A stretch of 64,000 nucleotides of DNA, taken from contig NW_026019272.1 of assembly GCF_932526225.1 (NCBI RefSeq), positions 32,589 to 96,588 of the forward strand, given 5' to 3'. The stretch is from Nematostella vectensis (lineage: Eukaryota > Cnidaria > Anthozoa > Actiniaria > Edwardsiidae). The notes beneath the pieces were generated by a model. That model saw nothing but the letters and a program-made list of their open reading frames with translations, ran no database searches and was not told the DNA's origin. Positions 54,110 through 64,000 of the stretch are shown here, piece after piece; position 1 is the stretch's first letter, and every line of letters starts with the position of its first letter. The position numbers were made by a program, and so were the translations under genes.

Positions 54110-56452
54110 GTGATTCACAACAGTGTCCCTTGTGAACCAAGAGAAGATCTCTACAATCTTTTGGATGCAAGAGAGGCTACAGGCCTCAGAATCAGTGTCC
54201 CAGCATACCGAAAAGTTGCCGACGAATTGTATTCAAACCCCAACGAGGGCAGATTAATTGTTTTGTGCAAAGATAAAAGCACGGAACTTTTGGTAGGTAT
54301 TGCTGTCTTTAAGCGTCAGAATATTGACGCAGATTTGGTGTCTCCTTTGCCACATTCTCAGGTCCCAGTGTTTGCTGCTGCAAGACATCAGTACTGGGTT
54401 CTGTCATACGTGGTCAGAAGGAAAGATTCTCGAGGTAAGTTGATTGGACATTGTTGCCTTTGTGTTGGAATAGAATATATTTATAGTAATTTTTCAGGTA
54501 ACCGGGCAAACATTTCATTTTGGCTGCAAGTGGCGGGATCATTTAGAAATACAAGTGCTTTAAAACTTTACTTAGAGTACCAGTTCACAATTGTCGCGAT
54601 GTATGACGGCAATTCAATACTAATGTCTCTCTTAGATTTTGAGCAGGACACCCTTTTACGTATTAATACTACATTGCTACGAAATTTGGAAGCAAGATAT
54701 TTGCTGCCCACTCTGAAGAAACATTTAGAAACTCCGGAACGGAATACTGTTCAAGATTCCCAATCATCTATGATGGGTCAGGTAATAATTTATTGTAATT
54801 TATTATCATCATCATCAACATAATCATCATCATTATTATTATTAATTATAATCACTATTTTAATTCAGGCAACTGCTACGAGTACTGCAAGTGCAACTGA
54901 AGACACAGAAGGTATTCTAGGTATTCATAGCTCATATTAATGCTTCATGTTTATACATAATTGTTGGATATGTGGGTAAGACTCATCAGGGGAAAATCAC
55001 ATATTACCCGCCCTAAACCTGTGTATCGAGCACTGTTCTATAAACACCAGCACTGGCGCGCTAAGAACGTCTGAACTGACGCTTTATATGTTGATTCTAC
55101 ATATAGCAATGGATGACTCAGATGACGAATCAGACGTGGGATCAGGCCCTTCTGACCATGGTGAAGCACCTACGCGTAAACGCCCAAGGACAAGCGTAGA
55201 TGCTAATCAAGACCATCATAGCAGGAGTATTGTAATTCCTGGACAGGTAATTGATAAGGTTGGAGGTGATTCAATTGACGATCTAATAAATTTTGTTTCA
55301 AGTTTACATTTTACAGGCTTTGTTGAGCATTTGTCGTGGAGGCCATCTCTTAGGTTGAGCGCTTATTCTGAAGACGAGCGCATGATGATAAGTAATATGT
55401 CCAGCATGATCGGCAACATCAAGAAGCACGATGGCAGGTTTGGACTTAGGCAACATTTAGAGATTGCCAAACAGATTGAAATCATAAGTAACACACACGG
55501 TCGTCACACGTATTGTATAGCCAACGATTTGTTTGGTCCAGGTAAGCCGATTCCAGACTTGAGCGTTGCATACGCTAAGGAAATATTGCGTGTTAGCTGG
55601 GCAGTCCATCGTTATCCCGTGCTGTCACGAGTCCAGCTCAGGTGGGTAGAAGCTATCAGATTTCTCCCATTCATTTCACAAGTGCTAGATAAGTTATCGG
55701 TAGAAAACAGACCTTTTCCCGATAACATCCTGGAGGCCCAGAAAGGTCAGTATGCATATTATCTTCGTATCAGTATTCAGTTTCCACAGAGAGTCGGGGA
55801 TGGGGACGGCCTTCCTCTCTCTGATGTCAGAGCAATTCATGGATTTCTTGACAACGAGAAAGACCTGACAGATGACGAGACAGCTGATATTCTTTGGGAG
55901 CCGTTCAAGCCATTCTTTGGTCTCAAAGGCTCTCCAGACATCACGGGTAAGCAGGTGAGATCTCGCATTGTGGGATACGACACGCAGGAAGCGCCAAAAC
56001 CTCAAGACACAGTACCACAGATCTTTTGGTCAAAAGGTAGGGATTTTCTAGAGTCTCAATTGGAGCATTTACGACAAGGTACGCCATTTGAGCATGCATG
56101 TGTCTTATTAGATGTATTTGGAGTAGATATTTTTGATAGATTTCTTGTAGATGTACGCGGAGTCTACGACGCAAGACTGGGCGACTCGACAGCAACGCTT
56201 CGTCGCTTTGAGATGGCCGAGAGAGCGCTAGAAAGCGGTTATGCTTTTCCAACGGTGAACTATTACACTAATGAAGTTCTAATGGAAAAGTTCCAGGAAA
56301 GCATATCACAAAAGCGCGGGGGATTCTCCATTGAAGGTAGGTTTATTAACCCTTCTGTGTGCAGATTACAGAGATATCGTCAGCAAATTCATCGCTCACT
56401 ACGACGTAGAAGGCAATACTACGAGCAACCTTCGAGAACTACGTACAGGTAA
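54110..56452 (+). CDS. Unrecognised four-exon gene, nuclear-looking protein (about 665 residues, 5' end not found)
   Basis: Exons are 54110-54434, 54498-54781, 54869-54911 and 55107-56452, with stop TAA at 56450. Lengths of 325, 284, 43 and 1346 nt keep one frame through phases 1, 0 and 1, with canonical acceptors (TTTTCATAG, TTTTTCAG, TTAATTCAG, ACATATAG) and donors (GTAAGT, GTAATA, GTATTC). The first exon starts at a splice acceptor in open frame, so an upstream exon with the real ATG is missing or unrecognised. Exons 1-2 encode a mixed alpha/beta-looking region with no known motif. Exon 4 begins with an acidic patch (DDSDDESD), then a basic nuclear-localisation-like RKRPR at about residue 240, a long helical region, and an Arg-rich C-terminus (HRSLRRRRQYY). 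I recognise no family. The stop overlaps a possible donor (ACAG/GTAATT), so the gene may have had another exon before the satellite. It is transcribed divergently from the upstream recombinase part and convergently toward the downstream part. It is likely a cargo or partner gene of the unit. Confidence 0.75.
54790..54840 (+). repeat. Short ATC/ATT repeat in an intron
   Basis: TTATCATCATCATCAACATAATCATCATC and ATTATTATTATT lie inside the third intron (54782-54868). The composition is like the large 10-bp satellite but with a 3-bp period. Confidence 0.7.
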
Positions 56453-56741
56453 TTCATTTGGCCCTGCCATCGTGTGCACTAAGACGGCTCGCGAACAAGT
56501 GTGACTTGACGATGACGCGCGCGTCCTTGACAATAGATAATGCATATTCATGGGCAGATCAGATATCGTTGTTGCGTCGTGTTGGGTGCCCTGTTGATTT
56601 CTCGTCATTGGGCAATCACACTGTATTGGGTAAGGGTTTGGTGCTGTTGACCGCGATGTATGGTTTAAAACACTAGGCGAACGCGGCATAGAGATAGCCA
56701 AGGAGATGGTAATTTATATTTAGAACGATGACCTGAAACAA
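56453..56741. other. Spacer between the gene and the 204-bp array
   Basis: A 72-codon open frame (56458-56676) begins just after the stop of the gene. It could be a remnant of a further exon, but no clean acceptor in the required phase is obvious. Otherwise nothing seen. Confidence 0.4.
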
Positions 56742-59700
56742 AATTGTTCTTACTGTGGGAACTGTTCGGTATGCCTGTGGTGGTGACGTCATCACTTCAA
56801 CGAAGCAATAATCAGAGATCCTAGCGTGAAGGTTAGATCGAGACGATTTTGCGGTAGTGCACACGTGAAGCCGACTTTGATTTCATCTTGACAACGCGTC
56901 GTTTTTAGCGTGGCCTGTAAGGTGTCTCCCGAGATGCCTTACGGTCTTATTGTTCTCACTGTGGGGGAGGGGGGTTGCCTGTGGTGGTGACGTCATCACT
57001 TCAATGAAGCAATAATCAGAGATCCTAGCGTGAAGGTTAGATCGAGACGATTTTGCGGTAGTGCACACGTGAAGCCGACTTTGATTTCACCTTGACAACG
57101 CGTCGTTTTTTGCGTGGCCTGTAAGGTGTCTTCCGAGATGCCTTACGGTCTTATTGTTCTCACTGTGGGGGAGGGGGGTTACCTGTGGTGGTGACGTCAT
57201 CACTTCAATGAAGCAATAATCAGAGATCCTAGCGTGAAGGTTAGATCGAGACGATTTTGCGGTAGTGCACACGTGAAGCCGACTTTGATTTCACCTTGAC
57301 AACGCGTCGTTTTGAGCGTGGCCTGTGAAGTGTCTTCCGAGATGCCTTACGGTCTTATTGTTCTCACTGTGGGGGGGGGGGTTGCCTGTGGTGGTGACGT
57401 CATCACTTCAATGAAGCAATAATCAGAGATCCTAGCGTGAAGGTTAGATCGAGACGATTTTGCGGTAGTGCACACGTGAAGCCGACTTTGATTTCACCTT
57501 GACAACGCGTCGTTTTGAGCGTGGCCTGTGAAGTGTCTTCCGAGATGCCTTACGGTCTTATTGTTCTCACTGTGGGGGGGGTTGCCTGTGGTGGTGACGT
57601 CATCACTTCAATGAAGCAATAATCAGAGATCCTAGCGTGAAGGTTAGATCGAGACGATTTTGCGGTAGTGCACACATGAAGCCGACTTTGATTTCACCTT
57701 GACAACGCGTCGTTTTTAGCGTGGCCTGTAAGGTGTCTTCCGAGATGCCTTACGGTCTTATTGTTCTCACTGTGGGGGGGTTGCCTGTGGTGGTGACGTC
57801 ATCACTTCAATGAAGCAATAATCAGAGATCCTAGCGTGAAGGTTAGATCGAGGCGATTTTGCGGTAGTGCACACGTGAAGCCGACTTTGATTTCACCTTG
57901 ACAACGCGTCGTTTTTAGCGTGGCCTGGAAGGTGTCTTCCGAGATGCCTTACGGTCTTATTGTTCTCACTGTGGGGGAGGGGGGTTACCTGTGGTGGTGA
58001 CGTCATCACTTCAATGAAGCAATAATCAGAGATCCTAGCGTGAAGGTTAGATCGAGACGATTTTGCGGTAGTGCACACGTGAAGCCGACTTTGATTTCAC
58101 CTTGACAACGCGTCGTTTTTAGCGTGGCCTGTAAGGTGTCTTCCGAGATGCCTTACGGTCTTATTGTTCTCACTGTGGGGGAGGGGGGTTACCTGTGGTG
58201 GTGACGTCATCAATTCAATGAAGCAATAATCAGAGATCCTAGCGTGAAGGTTAGATCGAGACGATTTTGCGGTAGTGCACACGTGAAGCCGACTTTGATT
58301 TCACCTTGACAACGCGTCGTTTTTAGCGTGGCCTGTAAAGTGTCTCCCGAGATGCCTTACGGTCTTATTGTTCTCACTGTGAGGGGGGGTTGCCTGTGGT
58401 GGTGACGTCATCACTTCAATGAAGCAATAATCAGAGATCCTAGCGTGAAGGTTAGATCGAGACGATTTTGCGGTAGTGCACACGTGAAGCCGACTTTGAT
58501 TTCACCTTGACAACGCGTCGTTTTGAGCGTGGCCTGTGAAGTGTCTTCCGAGATGCCTTACGGTCTTATTGTTCTCACTGTGGGGGGGAGGGGGTTGCCT
58601 GTTATGGTGACGTCATCACTTCAATAAAGCAATAATCAGAGATCCTAGCGTGAAGGTTGGATCGAGACGATTTTGCGGTAGTGCACACGTGAAGCCGACT
58701 TTGATTTCACCTTGACAACGCGTCGTTTTTAGCGTGGCCTGTAAGGTGTCTTCCGAGATGCCTTACGGTCTTATTGTTCTCACTGTGGGGGGGGGGGGGT
58801 TGCCTGTGGTGGTGACGTCATCACTTCAATGAAGCAATAATCAGAGATCCTAGCGTGAAGGTTAGATCGAGGCGATTTTGCGGTAGTGCACACGTGAAGC
58901 CGACTTTGATTTCACCTTGACAACGCGTCGTTTTTAGCGTGGCCTGGAAGGTGTCTTCCGAGATGCCTTACGGTCTTATTGTTCTCACTGTGGGGGAGAG
59001 GGGTTACCTGTGGTGGTGACGTCATCACTTCAATGAAGCAATAATCAGAGATCCTAGCGTGAAGGTTAGATCGAGACGATTTTGCGGTAGTGCACACGTG
59101 AAGCCGACTTTGATTCCACCTTGACAACGCGTCGTTTTTAGCGTGGCCTGTAAGGTGTCTTCCGAGATGCCTTACGGTCTTATTGTTCTCACTGTGGGGG
59201 AAGGGGGTTACCTGTGGTGGTGACGTCATCACCTCAATGAAGCAATAATCAGAGATCCTAGCGTGAAGGTTAGATCGAAACGGTTTTGCGGTAGTGCACA
59301 CGTGAAGCCGACTTTGATTTCACCTTGACAACGCGTCGTTTTGAGCGTGGCCTGTGAAGTGTCTCCCGAGATGCCTTACGGTCTTATTGTTCTCACTGTG
59401 GGGGAGGGGGGTTGCCTGTGGTGGTGACGTCATCACTTCAATGAAGCAATAATCAGAGATCCTAGCGTGAAGGTTAGATCGAGACGATTTTGCGGTAGTG
59501 CACACGTGAAGCCGACTTTGATTTCAACTTGACAACGCGTCGTTTTGAGCGTGGCCTGTGAAGTGTCTTCCGAGATGCCTTACGGTCTTATTGTTCTCAC
59601 TGTGGGGGGGGGGGGTTGCCTGTGGTGGTGACGTCATCACTTCAATGAAGCAATAATCAGAGATCCTAGCGTGAAGGTTAGATCGAGACGATTTTGCGGT

Positions 59701-60307
59701 AGTGCACACGTGAAGCCGACTTTGATTCCACCTTGACAACGCGTCGTTTTTAGCGTGGCCTGTAAGGTGTCTTCCGAGATGCCTTAAGGTCTTATTGTTC
59801 TCACTGTGGGGGAAGGGGGTTACCTGTGGTGGTGACGTCATCACCTCAATGAAGCAATAATCAGAGATCCTAGCGTGAAGGTTAGATCGAAACGGTTTTG
59901 CGGTAGTGCACACGTGAAGCCGACTTTGATTTCACCTTGACAACGCGTCGTTTTGAGCGTGGCCTGTGAAGTGTCTTCCGAGATGCCTTACGGTCTTATT
60001 GTTCTCACTGTGGGGGGGGGGGGGGTTGCCTGTGGTGGTGACGTCATCACTTCAATGAAGCAATAATCAGAGATCCTAGCGTGAAGGTTAGATCGAGACG
60101 ATTTTGCGGTAGTGCACACGTGAAGCCGACTTTGATTTCACCTTGACAACGCGTCGTTTTTAGCGTGGCCTGTAAGGTGTCTTCCGAGATGCCTTACGGT
60201 CTTATTGTTCTCACTGTGGGGGGGGGTTGCCTGTGGTGGTGACGTCATCACTTCAATGAAGCAATAATCAGAGACCCTAGCGTGAAGGGAGAAGGTTAGA
60301 TCGAGAC
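56742..60307 (+). repeat. ~204-bp satellite array, 18 copies
   Basis: Eighteen tandem units of about 200-205 bp. Each contains TGACGTCATCA (a perfect CRE palindrome TGACGTCA), CACACGTGAAG (an E-box CACGTG), AACGCGTCG, and a poly-G run that varies from 7 to about 13 G and accounts for most length variation. A GTAAGG...CCTTAC inverted pair is present in about half of the units. Higher-order copying is visible: the pair of variants TCGAAACGG and GATTCCACC recurs 610 bp apart (3 units; 59278/59888 and 59115/59725), and GAGGCGATTTT with CCTGGAAGG recurs 1019 bp apart (5 units; 57851/58870). The first unit is diverged and partial, and the last is interrupted by an insertion near 60288. Minus-strand frames of about 61 codons per unit are artefacts. 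Confidence 0.97.
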
Positions 60308-60514
60308 TGGTCGGGGGGTAGGTATAAGTCTGGCTTATACACGGGTAAATCCGTTTTTGCTAATATCTCCCAAACAGAAATAGCTATCATCACCAGACTT
60401 GGCAGCTACAACATTGACATGGGTCCGCAGATTATTTTCGAGTATGTTGCCATGGCAACCAATTTAAGGAGGTTTGGGTGGGGCCCTATTATTTTTTTCA
60501 GATGATACAATCAC
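60308..60514. other. Spacer with no gene
   Basis: Single-copy-looking sequence with TCTGGCTTATACACGGG and a TTGCCATGGCAA palindrome at about 60444. Nothing else seen. Confidence 0.4.
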
Positions 60515-60634
60515 TGTATTTTTGCTCCACCTTTGTAATGGATAGTCTCTAGATTCAAAGAATGGCCTATCAATACTCTGATATTCGAGCTTCTTGACAA
60601 ACATGTTTATTCATCTGAGAGATTATTTGTACAT

Positions 60635-60804
<170 letters not shown>

Positions 60805-60890
60805 GGTAAAGATTATCACTTTTCCTTCCAGGTAACCAAACAGAATGCATCCTCATCAAATCACTATCCACAGTCCTTCACAGTATGTTA

Positions 60891-61072
60891 TCAGTTGTTC
60901 CCTAAGACCGCCCTGTGTATTTTTTTCAATGATGTGGTCAATTTGTAGAGGCCGGGAGAGTTTTTAATCTCTTTCGCTTGGACGGGAACTAAGGCATCTA
61001 AGCTTTCTATCCAGCTGGCTTCATCGCAGTGAAAAGCGTACAGGCCTTTTTCCGCAGTGGCCTTGAACCACA
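60891..61072 (-). pseudogene. Duplicated 3' exon fragment of the recombinase gene, copy 1
   Basis: It encodes WFKATAEKGLYAFHCDEAS through HRAVLGNN and a stop, equivalent to the C-terminus of the gene at 62505. Its upstream side ends at the duplication breakpoint (TGTGG), after which poly-A and microsatellite sequence follow, so the copy lacks the recombinase catalytic part. Its AAAAAAATACAG leader could act as a 3' splice site. Confidence 0.8.
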
Positions 61073-61137
61073 CTGTATTTTTTTGCTCCACCATTGTAAT
61101 GGATAGTCTCTAGATTCAAAGAATGGCCTATCACTAC

Positions 61138-61291
61138 AATAATAATGATAATGATAATGAAAATGATAATGATAATGATAATGATAATGATAATGATAAT
61201 GATAATGATAATGATAATGATAATGATAATGATAATGATAATGATAATGATAATGATAATGATAATGATAATGATAATGATAATGATAATG

Positions 61292-61358
<67 letters not shown>

Positions 61359-61359
61359 G
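61138..61359 (+). repeat. (GATAAT)n then (AAT)n compound microsatellite, copy 2
   Basis: About 30 GATAAT hexamers followed by about 14 AAT triplets. The hexamer alternates GAT and AAT, consistent with a point change in an AAT tract that then spread. Confidence 0.97.
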
Positions 61360-61444
61360 GTAATGATTATCACTTTTCCTTCCAGGCAACCAAACAGAAT
61401 GCATCCTCATCAAATCACTATCCACAGTCCTTCACAGTGTGTTA

Positions 61445-61626
61445 TCAGTTGTTCCCTAAGACCGCCCTGTGTATTTTTTTCAATGATGTGGTCAATTTGT
61501 AGAGGCCGGGAGAGTTTTTAATCTCTTTCACTTGGACGGGAACTAAGGCATCTAAGCTTTCTATCCAGCTGGCTTCATCGCAGTGAAAAGCGTACAGGCC
61601 TTTTTCCGCAGTGGCCTTGAACCACA
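61445..61626 (-). pseudogene. Duplicated 3' exon fragment of the recombinase gene, copy 2
   Basis: Nearly identical to copies 1 and 3, with the same breakpoint at TGTGG and the same GNN ending. One amino-acid difference from copy 1 (VQVKE against VQAKE). Confidence 0.8.
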
Positions 61627-61688
61627 CTGTATTTTTTTGCTCCACCATTGTAATGGATAGTCTCTAGATTCAAAGAATGGCCTATCAC

Positions 61689-61691
61689 TAC

Positions 61692-61724
<33 letters not shown>

Positions 61725-61827
61725 GATAATGATAATGATAATGATAATGATAATGATAATGATAATGATAATGATAATGATAATGATAATGATAATGATA
61801 ATGATAATGATAATGATAATGATAATG

Positions 61828-61870
<43 letters not shown>

Positions 61871-61880
61871 TAATAATAAG
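61689..61880 (+). repeat. (GATAAT)n then (AAT)n compound microsatellite, copy 3
   Basis: About 27 GATAAT hexamers followed by about 9 AAT triplets, in the same order as copy 2. Confidence 0.97.
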
Positions 61881-61965
61881 GTAATGATTATCACTTTTCC
61901 TTCCAGGCAACCAAACAGAATGCATCCTCATCAAATCACTATCCACAGTCCTTCACAGTGTGTTA

Positions 61966-62147
61966 TCAGTTGTTCCCTAAGACCGCCCTGTGTATTTTTT
62001 TCAATGATGTGGTCAATTTGTAGAGGCCGGGAGAGTTTTTAATCTCTTTCACTTGGACGGGAACTAAGGCATCTAAGCTTTCTATCCAGCTGGCTTCATC
62101 GCAGTGAAAAGCGTACAGGCCTTTTTCCGCAGTGGCCTTGAACCACA
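61966..62147 (-). pseudogene. Duplicated 3' exon fragment of the recombinase gene, copy 3
   Basis: The same protein as copy 2 across the fragment, so the duplication is recent relative to the parental exon, which differs at several codons (HYDKAS, LKNN). Confidence 0.8.
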
Positions 62148-62211
62148 CTGTATTTTTTTGCTCCACCATTGTAATGGATAGTCTCTAGATTCAAAGAATG
62201 GCCTATCACTA

Positions 62212-62212
62212 C

Positions 62213-62245
<33 letters not shown>

Positions 62246-62348
62246 GATAATGATAATGATAATGATAATGATAATGATAATGATAATGATAATGATAATG
62301 ATAATGATAATGATAATGATAATGATAATGATAATGATAATGATAATG

Positions 62349-62418
<70 letters not shown>

Positions 62419-62419
62419 G
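62212..62419 (+). repeat. (GATAAT)n then (AAT)n compound microsatellite, copy 4
   Basis: About 26 GATAAT hexamers followed by about 15 AAT triplets. Confidence 0.97.
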
Positions 62420-62504
62420 GTAAGGATTATCACTTTTCCTTCCAGGTAACCAAACAGAATGCATCCTCATCAAATCACTATCCACAGTCCTTCACAGTAT
62501 GTTA

Positions 62505-63320
62505 TCAGTTGTTCTTTAAGACCGCCCTGTGTATTTTTTTCAATGATGTGGTCAATTTGTAGAGGCCGGGAGAGTTTTTAATCTCTTTCACTTGGACTGG
62601 AACTAAGGCATCTAAGCTTTCTATCCAGCTGGCTTTATCGTAGTGAAAAGCGTACAGGCCTTTTTCCGCAGTGGCCTTGAACCACAGTAGCGAAGCCTTT
62701 CTACCGGGCATGAGGTTCTGAATTCTAGCTAGCAGAATGTTCGGATTTGCCAGAGTGCTGCCTTCTACTGTGAGAGCAACCCAGCTACCTTTATCAAGCC
62801 CTGCATTTCTGTCGGACGGCTGAGCTGATAGTGACTCGATTGTATTTTCTGCTAATTCTGAAGCAAGGCTGACAGCCAAACTCTTCTTTTCGCTGGAATT
62901 TCTACGGTCATAGGTGAGTTGAGCTTGCTTCCTTGTGTGTCTCAAGGCCGACGCCAAACTGTCTTTCATTGCGTCGGTGCACTGGCTGATAAAACAAAAG
63001 AAAGAAAGTCCTGGTTGTGAATTTTGCTTGCGGTGTGTAATTACTAATAGTTCTAAGTTATCATTACAGAATCGTTTTATTCGTGAAGAAAATGGCTGAT
63101 AAACAAAGCATGGTGCCGTCCAGAGTCTTGTGGGGGAGTGAGTGATAATAGTCTGCAATTTCATCTACTTAGCATGGAATTCTCACCTGTCCCCATAACA
63201 ATAAGTCACGAAGGAGCTTCTCAGAAGGTGCAAGTTGACACTCACTCCTGTTAGGTGGTAAAAGACAGACTTCATGTGGGTTGAGAATGCTGGACCACTA
63301 AAGGGTTTTCCTTTATCTGT
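62505..63320 (-). CDS. Tyrosine recombinase (Crypton-like), downstream part; cut off by the TTAGGG array
   Basis: Two minus-strand exons: 63187-63320 (134 nt, acceptor TTTTTAG, donor GTGAGA) and 62505-62985 (acceptor TTTTATCAG, to the stop). Phase 2 at the join fits exactly. Exon 1 encodes GKPFSGPAFSTHMKSVFYHL and then NLHLLRSSFVTY, a tyrosine-recombinase HxxR box. Exon 2 starts QCTDAMKDSLASALRHTRKQ and continues to LTYDRR: the second His and the nucleophilic Tyr are 9 residues apart, the spacing expected for the H...Y motif. A C-terminal region of about 110 residues (GSWVALTVEG ... WIESLDALVPV) may be a small beta domain and is not identified. The Arg I and Lys motifs are absent here because the gene stops at the intron 369 bp from the TTAGGG array; they are found at 51395-51904. 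The reading frame is intact. Related families include Cryptons and their domesticated DUF3504 descendants. Confidence 0.75.
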
Positions 63321-63327
63321 CTAAAAA

Positions 63328-63695
63328 CAAAAAGAAGTAAAGAATCACTCATCAATTCAATATCAATTCAAATGCAATGTTTTTTCCATGTAACCCCCCC
63401 CTCCCCCCCTCCCCCCAAATTAGGGGGTTATAAAATGACCCCACAAAGGGATAGTAGTTGTTTTAAATGCTTTCATAGTCACCCTATGTAGGATTGTTAG
63501 ATGTTCAAAATATTAATTCACCACCAAAACTAACCCTTCCTAGGATTGTAATGAGAGTATAACCTTTCCTGGGATGAGTGATGATGTACAAAATGTCTTG
63601 TTGGGGTGAGACAATTGGTTGAGATAACTTTTCAAAGATGACTATTTCGCTGGATTACTTTAGAAAGATAATTTGCAACCTTATAAGAATTAGAG
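63328..63695. other. Intron remnant between the recombinase exon and the TTAGGG array
   Basis: Non-coding. It includes a C-rich tract at 63394-63416 (G-rich on the minus strand, three G runs of six to eight) and no further exon on either strand. Confidence 0.6.
63394..63416 (-). repeat. G-rich tract (minus strand), G-quadruplex candidate
   Basis: Three long C runs separated by single T on the plus strand, about 280 bp from the telomeric repeats. Confidence 0.6.
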
Positions 63696-64000
63696 TTAGG
63701 GTTAGGGTTAGGGTTAGGGTTAGGGTTAGGGTTAGGGTTAGGGTTAGGGTTAGGGTTAGGGTTAGGGTTAGGGTTAGGGTTAGGGTTAGGGTTAGGGTTA
63801 GGGTTAGGGTTAGGGTTAGGGTTAGGGTTAGGGTTAGGGTTAGGGTTAGGGTTAGGGTTAGGGTTAGGGTTAGGGTTAGGGTTAGGGTTAGGGTTAGGGT
63901 TAGGGTTAGGGTTAGGGTTAGGGTTAGGGTTAGGGTTAGGGTTAGGGTTAGGGTTAGGGTTAGGGTTAGGGTTAGGGTTAGGGTTAGGGTTAGGGTTAGG
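63696..64000 (+). repeat. Telomeric repeat array (TTAGGG)n
   Basis: Fifty full, apparently perfect TTAGGG units plus a partial one, running off the window. The G-rich strand runs outward, as expected for a right-hand chromosome end. The array may instead be interstitial, because it falls inside what looks like the intron of the recombinase gene. Confidence 0.98.

Noticed and set aside
56673-59913. Repeated minus-strand frames of 61 or 129 codons starting MCTTAKSSRSN
   Set aside because: One frame per 204-bp satellite unit. They break when the poly-G length changes and no splice or promoter support exists.
56742-60307. 5S rDNA or tRNA cluster as explanation of the 204-bp array
   Set aside because: No 5S sequence or tRNA A/B boxes could be matched in the unit.

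Overview
The window reads as a subtelomeric region of a eukaryotic, probably metazoan, chromosome. The evidence is a perfect outward-facing TTAGGG array at the right edge, genes with GT-AG introns in consistent phase, a 5'-truncated non-LTR retrotransposon, DNA-transposon-like inverted-repeat elements and very long satellites. A marine invertebrate such as an anthozoan cnidarian would fit the repeat content, but that is only a guess.

Layout. Positions 1-51290 are almost entirely a 10-bp satellite (TTAATGATGA and point variants) with two 200-N scaffold gaps (7617-7816, 43801-44000). The unit runs in one orientation before the first gap and the opposite one after it. Two insertions interrupt the satellite. 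The first is a 10.6-kb element (17530-28152) with 122-bp terminal inverted repeats and an exact 8-bp target duplication. It carries fragments of a spliced gene, a nested 1.7-kb fold-back element and minisatellites. The second is a 0.9-kb 3' end of a non-LTR retrotransposon (46475-47370). The satellite stops at 51290 against 16 bases of telomeric repeat.

The last 12.4 kb (51307-63695) is a compact unit bounded by TTAGGG-type repeats on both sides. It holds a plus-strand gene of four exons (54110-56452, unrecognised, about 665 residues, nuclear-looking), 18 copies of a ~204-bp satellite (56742-60307), and a tandemly duplicated 3' exon separated by AAT/GATAAT microsatellites (60515-62690). It also holds two separated parts of a minus-strand tyrosine-recombinase gene. 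The upstream part (51395-51904, with candidate Arg and Lys catalytic residues) lies at the left edge. The downstream part (62505-63320, with HxxR, His and Tyr motifs) lies at the right edge. The exon phases of the two parts fit each other, and each is cut off at a telomeric repeat. The unit therefore looks circularly permuted: either a circle that entered the telomere, or one copy of a tandem subtelomeric repeat whose recombinase intron contains TTAGGG repeats.

Between the divergent genes lie a minus-strand type I hammerhead ribozyme motif (about 53560-53625), a 195-bp inverted-repeat element and strong DNA hairpins. In the permuted reading the unit is a two-gene module, recombinase plus an unknown protein, transcribed divergently from this region and convergently into the 204-bp array.
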